NCBI RefSeq assembly: GCF_003999975.1
Contig: NZ_RJAC01000032.1
Span: 1-64,000, forward strand
DNA from: Actinoplanes solisilvae
Lineage (GTDB): Bacteria > Actinomycetota > Actinomycetes > Mycobacteriales > Micromonosporaceae
Direction: 5' to 3'
Length of the DNA stretch: 64,000 nucleotides
Below the pieces are notes generated by a model. That model was not told the origin of the DNA and ran no database searches. It saw nothing but the letters and a program-made list of their open reading frames with translations. Position 1 is the first letter of the stretch, and every line of letters begins with the position of its first letter. Made by a program: the position numbers and the translations under genes. This document shows positions 60,174 through 64,000 of this stretch, piece after piece.

Positions 60174-62456
60174 GTGACCGTGCATCCTCCGCAGGCGTCG
60201 CCCGTCTCCGCTCCGGACCAGGCGTCCGCGACGGAGCCGCCACGGCTCCTCCTCCGGGTTGTGCCCTGGGCGCTCGCGCTGGCGGCAGCCGTCGTCGCCC
60301 TCGCCGCGACGGGTACGCCCGGTCTGCAGATCGCCACCTACGCCGCCTATTTCGCCGGCGCTGTCGTGCTGCCCGGCACCCTGGTGCTGCGCGCGTTGTT
60401 CGGCAGCCGCGGCAACTGGCCCGAGGATCTCGGTCTGGGCGCGGCGGCCGGCCTGGTCGTGCAGCTCGCCGGGTGGGCGCTGGGCGCCGCCACCGGGGTC
60501 GCGGCCCTGCTGCCGATCTGGCTGGCCGGGATCTTGTTGCTCTTCGTGGTCGTCCCGTCGCTGCGCCGGCATTGGCGCATCGAGCGCCCGACCCGCCTGC
60601 CGGAGGCGTGGTCGTGGGCCATTGCCGCGGTGTTCTTCCTGGTCACACTGTGGGCCGCGGTCAACTTCAGGAACAATCCGCTGCCGCCGGTGACCTTCTC
60701 GTTCTATCCGGACCTCTTCTATCACCTCGCGCTCGTGCACGAGATGACCCGGTCGATCCCGTTCCAGGTGCCCCAGGTCGCGGGTGAGTCGCTGCGCTAC
60801 CACTACCTGTCCGACGCCGACATGGCCGCCGCCGGCATGCTCACCGGCATCGAGCCGGTCACGATCCTGCTGCGGCTCTGGATCCTGCCGATCGTCTTCA
60901 CGTCGGTGGTCGTCTTCGCCGCGCTGGCCCGGGCCGTGAATCCGCGCTGGTGGACCGGGCCGGTGGCGGCGGCTCTGGGCTTCGTCGGCTACGGGCTGGC
61001 GGTGCGGGCACCCATTCAGGCGGGTTCACCGATCGTGGTGCTCAGCCCGTCGCTGGTCTACTCCGTTCCGCTGATCGGCCTGTTCACGCTCATCGTGCTC
61101 GAGGCGTTGCGCGGCAAGCGGCTGCGCTGGATGTGGGCGGCGCTGCCGGTGCTCGCCGTGGCCTGCGCGGGGGCGAAATCCAGCGCGCTGCCGCCGCTGT
61201 TCGCGGGTGTCGCCGTGGGCGGGCTGTTCCTGCTCGTCCAGCGGCGGCGGGTGCCGTGGGTCGCGGTCGGGCTGCTGGCCGCGATCGGGATCGGGATCGT
61301 CGTCGGCCTGCGCCTGTTCGCGGGCGGCGGGGCCGGGACGCTGCAGGTGCAACCGCTCGGATTGCTGCGCTGGATCGACCCGTACGAGGAAACGCTCGGT
61401 TACCGCGACGGGATCACCGCCGGTGGGCTCCTGCCGCCGGGTCTCGTCAGCACCGGCCTCATCGGGCGGCTCTTCGCGGGCGCCGTCGTCGTGTGGTGGT
61501 TCGTGGTGCAGGCGCCGAGGCTGATCGGGCTCTTGGCGCCGGTCCGGGACGTCACCTATTGGCTGCTCGGCGGCGTGCTGCTCGCGGGCACCGGCGCGGC
61601 CTGGATCTTCTGGCACCCGTCGGCCAGCCAGTCGTACTTCTTCGCCGGGGTCGTGCCGATCGGCGCCGTGCTGACCGCGGCGACCCTGGCCCGGCTGGTG
61701 CGCAACGAGCGGGTCGCGATCGCGGGCGCGGTGGCCGGGGCGATCTGCATCCTGGCGATCCCGCGCCCGCCCGCGCCGGCCCGGAACTCGTTCGTGGGGT
61801 GGGCGTGGACGATCGGCGCGCCGATCCTGACCGCTCTGGCGATCGCCGCCGTGGTCTTCGCGACCGCGGTGGTCGTCTGGAAGAAGCGGGCCGTCCGGGC
61901 GCTGCCCGTGGTGCTGCTCGCCGCGATCGCCGGCGCGAGCTTCGCGAACGGCGCGGCCCGGCCGGTGCAGGCGCTGGCCCACAAACCCGCCGGGGTGAGC
62001 CAGACGCGCTGGGTCACCGACGCCGAGATGCGGGGCGCGCTCTGGCTCGAGGCCAACACGGGCAAGAACGACGTGGTCGCCACGAACGTGCACTGCGTCC
62101 GGTTCGATCCCCGGATCACCTGCGACGCGCGCGCGTTCTGGGTGGCCGGCCTGGGCGGGCGGCGCACGCTGATCGAGAGCTGGGGCTACAGCGACCCGGC
62201 GGTCGCCGCCAACGGCGTGAACGGCCGGCGCTACACCCAGCAGCCGTTCCACGACCCCGCCCTGTTCGACCTGAACGAGCGGGCGTTCACGGTCGGCGAC
62301 GCCGCAGACCTCAAAAAGCTCCGGGACACGTACGGGGTGAAGTGGCTCTTCGCCGACACGAGGGCGGGCACTGTCTCGCCCGCCCTCGCGCGCAACGCCG
62401 TTCTGCGCCACACCAGCGGCACGGTGCAGATCTACGAGCTGCCGGTCAGCGGGTGA
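60174..62456 (+). CDS. Large polytopic membrane protein, GT-C glycosyltransferase-like
   Basis: 760 residues. About 14 hydrophobic segments, then a soluble C-terminal tail (about 610-760). The loop FYPDLFYHLALVHEM (about 176) contains Asp and His residues in the place where GT-C enzymes carry their acidic catalytic residues. The tail has WLEANTGKNDVVATN and GGRRTLIESWGY, seen in polyprenyl-sugar-dependent transferases and YfhO-like proteins. It could transfer a sugar to an envelope glycan or protein. Family membership is inferred from topology, not certain. Start GTG 60174; the 3' end overlaps the convergent GH38 gene by 11 nt. Confidence 0.65.
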   Translation: MTVHPPQASPVSAPDQASATEPPRLLLRVVPWALALAAAVVALAATGTPGLQIATYAAYFAGAVVLPGTLVLRALFGSRGNWPEDLGLGAAAGLVVQLAGWALGAATGVAALLPIWLAGILLLFVVVPSLRRHWRIERPTRLPEAWSWAIAAVFFLVTLWAAVNFRNNPLPPVTFSFYPDLFYHLALVHEMTRSIPFQVPQVAGESLRYHYLSDADMAAAGMLTGIEPVTILLRLWILPIVFTSVVVFAALARAVNPRWWTGPVAAALGFVGYGLAVRAPIQAGSPIVVLSPSLVYSVPLIGLFTLIVLEALRGKRLRWMWAALPVLAVACAGAKSSALPPLFAGVAVGGLFLLVQRRRVPWVAVGLLAAIGIGIVVGLRLFAGGGAGTLQVQPLGLLRWIDPYEETLGYRDGITAGGLLPPGLVSTGLIGRLFAGAVVVWWFVVQAPRLIGLLAPVRDVTYWLLGGVLLAGTGAAWIFWHPSASQSYFFAGVVPIGAVLTAATLARLVRNERVAIAGAVAGAICILAIPRPPAPARNSFVGWAWTIGAPILTALAIAAVVFATAVVVWKKRAVRALPVVLLAAIAGASFANGAARPVQALAHKPAGVSQTRWVTDAEMRGALWLEANTGKNDVVATNVHCVRFDPRITCDARAFWVAGLGGRRTLIESWGYSDPAVAANGVNGRRYTQQPFHDPALFDLNERAFTVGDAADLKKLRDTYGVKWLFADTRAGTVSPALARNAVLRHTSGTVQIYELPVSG

Positions 62457-64000
62457 ACCGGACGGTGCGAACCTCGAACGGGGTGAGCCGCAGCGCCACG
62501 GAACCGCCGTCGGAAGCCGGGCCCTCGGGGCGTTCGAGCAGCGTCACCGTCTGCGCCGACGCGAAGCCGTCCGCGTGCAGCGTGCCGGTGGCGCGGCGGC
62601 CCAGCGACTCGTAGACGCGCACGATCAGGTCACCGCTGCGGTCGTCGGCCAGCTTCACGCCGGAGACCAGGATGCCCTCGCCCTCGACCGACACCAGCGG
62701 CTCGAAACCGTGGGCGCCGGTGACCTCGCGCGGGGGCAGGTTCATCGCGATGCCGGCCTCGGTCGCCTCGGCGATCCCGGCGCCGATGACCAGGCCGTAC
62801 GCGTGGGTCTGCTCGCCCTGGTCGGTCTCGGGGTCGGGGAAGCGCGGTGCCCTGAGCAGCGACAACCGCACCGTGGTGGTGATGTCGCCGGCCTCGGTGG
62901 CGTCGCGGGTCAGGTCGTAGCCGTAGGTCGAGTCGGTGACCAGCGCCGCGCCGAACCCGGAGTCCTCGACGTGCACGAAGCGGTGCATGGAGGCCTCGAA
63001 CTTGGCCGCCTCCCAGCTCGTGTTCGTGTGCGTGACCCGCTTCTGATACCCGAACTGGGTCTCGGCGGCGACGTGCTCGGCGCGCACGTCGAACGGGAAC
63101 GCGACCTTGAGGAACTTCTCGGTCTCGTGCCAGTCGGTCGTCTGGTCGATCCGGAGCGTGCGACTGCCCGGCGCGAGTGTGAGCGTCTGCGTGACCCGCG
63201 ACTTCGAGAACGCCCGCACGACCGTCACCGAGTTCTCGCCGAACTCGATCGACTCGACCTCGCGCAGATCCGTGACCCGGTTGCGGTAGAACCGGTCGAC
63301 GTCCCAGGCGTCCCACATGTTCGGGAAGTCCTGGTGCAGCTGCAGCAGGTTCGCCTCCTGGCCGGGAGCGATGGCGTCGCGCCCGCTGGCCAGATCGACC
63401 GCCGACGTGATCAGCCCCTCGTCCGACACGGTCACGGCCACGATCCCGTTCGACAGCACATGCCCGCCCCGGCCCGGCCCGTTCACGCTCGAGCCTCGAT
63501 TATCGATTGCCGCTGCGGGGTTCACGGTGATCGCGGCGCGATTATCGATTGCCGCTGACAGGGCCGGGACGCCGTCGCGGGTGAACGGGGCCGGGTTCAG
63601 GACGATCTTGTGCGAGCCGTCGCCGACCAGCGCGTGCTGGGCCGCGGCGATGAGCTCCGAAGCCTCCCGGCAGATGCGCTCGTAGGTCGCCGCGGCCTCG
63701 CGGTGCACCCAGGCGATCGACGTGCCGGGCAGGATGTCGTGGAACTGGTGCAGCAGCACGTCCTTCCACAGCGCGTCGATTCTCGCGTATGGATAATCGA
63801 TTGTCGATCGGACGGCGGCGGTCGCGGACCACAGCTCGGCCTCGATGAGCAGGTGCTCGGCGCGGCGGTTGCCCTGCTTCGTCTTGTGCTGGCTGGTCAG
63901 CGTCGCGCGGTGCAGTTCGAGGTAGAGCTCGCCGACCCAGACAGGCGGGTGCGGCAGCTCGGCGCGCGCCTTGTCGAAGAAGTCGTTCGGGTGCTCCCAC
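62446..64000 (-). CDS. Alpha-mannosidase, glycoside hydrolase family 38 (5' part outside window)
   Basis: At least 518 residues, open to the window edge. The visible N-terminal part has ELYLELHRATLTSQHKTKQGNRR and LLHQFHDILPGTSI, hallmarks of bacterial GH38; the catalytic Asp lies upstream. The rest is the C-terminal beta-sandwich region (GLITSAVDLASGRD). It hydrolyses alpha-mannosidic bonds, cytosolic as far as can be seen. Two 19-bp repeats give AIDNR twice (63497, 63539), with a third related element at 63792, in linker-like sequence rich in Ala, Asn and Gly. Confidence 0.9.
   Translation of the reverse strand, partial: WEHPNDFFDKARAELPHPPVWVGELYLELHRATLTSQHKTKQGNRRAEHLLIEAELWSATAAVRSTIDYPYARIDALWKDVLLHQFHDILPGTSIAWVHREAAATYERICREASELIAAAQHALVGDGSHKIVLNPAPFTRDGVPALSAAIDNRAAITVNPAAAIDNRGSSVNGPGRGGHVLSNGIVAVTVSDEGLITSAVDLASGRDAIAPGQEANLLQLHQDFPNMWDAWDVDRFYRNRVTDLREVESIEFGENSVTVVRAFSKSRVTQTLTLAPGSRTLRIDQTTDWHETEKFLKVAFPFDVRAEHVAAETQFGYQKRVTHTNTSWEAAKFEASMHRFVHVEDSGFGAALVTDSTYGYDLTRDATEAGDITTTVRLSLLRAPRFPDPETDQGEQTHAYGLVIGAGIAEATEAGIAMNLPPREVTGAHGFEPLVSVEGEGILVSGVKLADDRSGDLIVRVYESLGRRATGTLHADGFASAQTVTLLERPEGPASDGGSVALRLTPFEVRTVRFTR
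63496..63510. repeat. TCGATAATCGAT element, copy 6
   Basis: Plus strand TCGATTATCGATTGC inside GH38, encoding Ala-Ile-Asp-Asn-Arg on the minus strand. It shares CGATTATCGATTGCCGCTG with copy 7. Confidence 0.8.
63539..63552. repeat. TCGATAATCGAT element, copy 7
   Basis: CGATTATCGATTGC, 42 nt from copy 6 and in the same orientation and reading frame, again encoding Ala-Ile-Asp-Asn-Arg. Confidence 0.8.
63792..63803. repeat. TCGATAATCGAT-like element, copy 8
   Basis: GATAATCGATTG inside GH38, encoding Thr-Ile-Asp-Tyr on the minus strand. It has the first base changed (G instead of C at the left edge) but keeps ATAATCGATTG. Confidence 0.65.

Noticed and set aside
1..64000. CRISPR array or prophage
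   Set aside because: No regularly spaced repeats, cas genes, integrase, capsid, portal or terminase motifs were seen.

Overview
The window comes from a high-GC actinobacterium. Nearly every gene has strong G/C bias at third codon positions. Ni-type superoxide dismutase, FprA-type ferredoxin reductase, type II NADH dehydrogenase, MMPL exporters, several LacI-family regulators and a SigX5-like ECF sigma factor all fit Micromonosporaceae. An Actinoplanes-like organism is my best guess (inference, no database search). I recognised no rRNA, tRNA, CRISPR array or intact insertion sequence.

Layout. 1-3.2 kb: a partial C-terminal fragment, a Rossmann oxidoreductase, a small secreted protein, a DUF1877 protein and a LacI regulator. 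3.2-7.0 kb: a tightly overlapping four-gene operon (Gfo/Idh/MocA oxidoreductase, DUF993, sugar isomerase/epimerase, PmoA-like) divergent from that regulator with a palindromic operator between them. 7-12 kb: PilZ protein, membrane endonuclease/exonuclease/phosphatase-fold protein, S41 peptidase and MFS transporter. 12-23.7 kb: a sugar-acid locus (two Gfo/Idh/MocA oxidoreductases, mannitol-dehydrogenase-family reductase, L-fuconate dehydratase-like enzyme, uronate isomerase) divergent from a LacI regulator, an ABC sugar importer and a YesL-like protein. 23.8-31.8 kb: alpha/beta hydrolase, ECF sigma factor, STAS protein, alditol oxidase, a secreted protein with two copies of one domain, FtsH, a frameshifted hydrolase remnant and a PHP phosphoesterase.

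32.0-34.6 kb is visibly lower in GC and codes for an 854-residue HEPN/NB-ARC/TPR/cold-shock-domain protein. I consider it the best candidate for an undescribed defence-type system. 35-41 kb holds two MMPL exporters, a trypsin-like secreted protease and a TetR regulator. 41-47 kb holds a Uma2-family nuclease divergent from a 1590-residue DUF4011/SF1 helicase/restriction-endonuclease-like fusion, a second likely defence locus. 47-56.6 kb: Ndh-2, then a beta-galactan utilisation locus (GH53, LacI, ABC importer and divergent GH35) with twin operators. 56.6-64 kb: a PAS-GGDEF protein, FprA, SodN, a large membrane protein and the 3' part of a GH38 alpha-mannosidase.

A second theme is an AT-rich near-palindrome, TCGATAATCGAT, present eight times. 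All copies lie inside coding sequences for carbohydrate enzymes (12-15.5 kb, 55.9 kb, 63.5-63.8 kb), and several encode Ala-Ile-Asp-Asn-Arg. That is far more often than base composition would predict, and it resembles palindromic elements carried in-frame inside genes.
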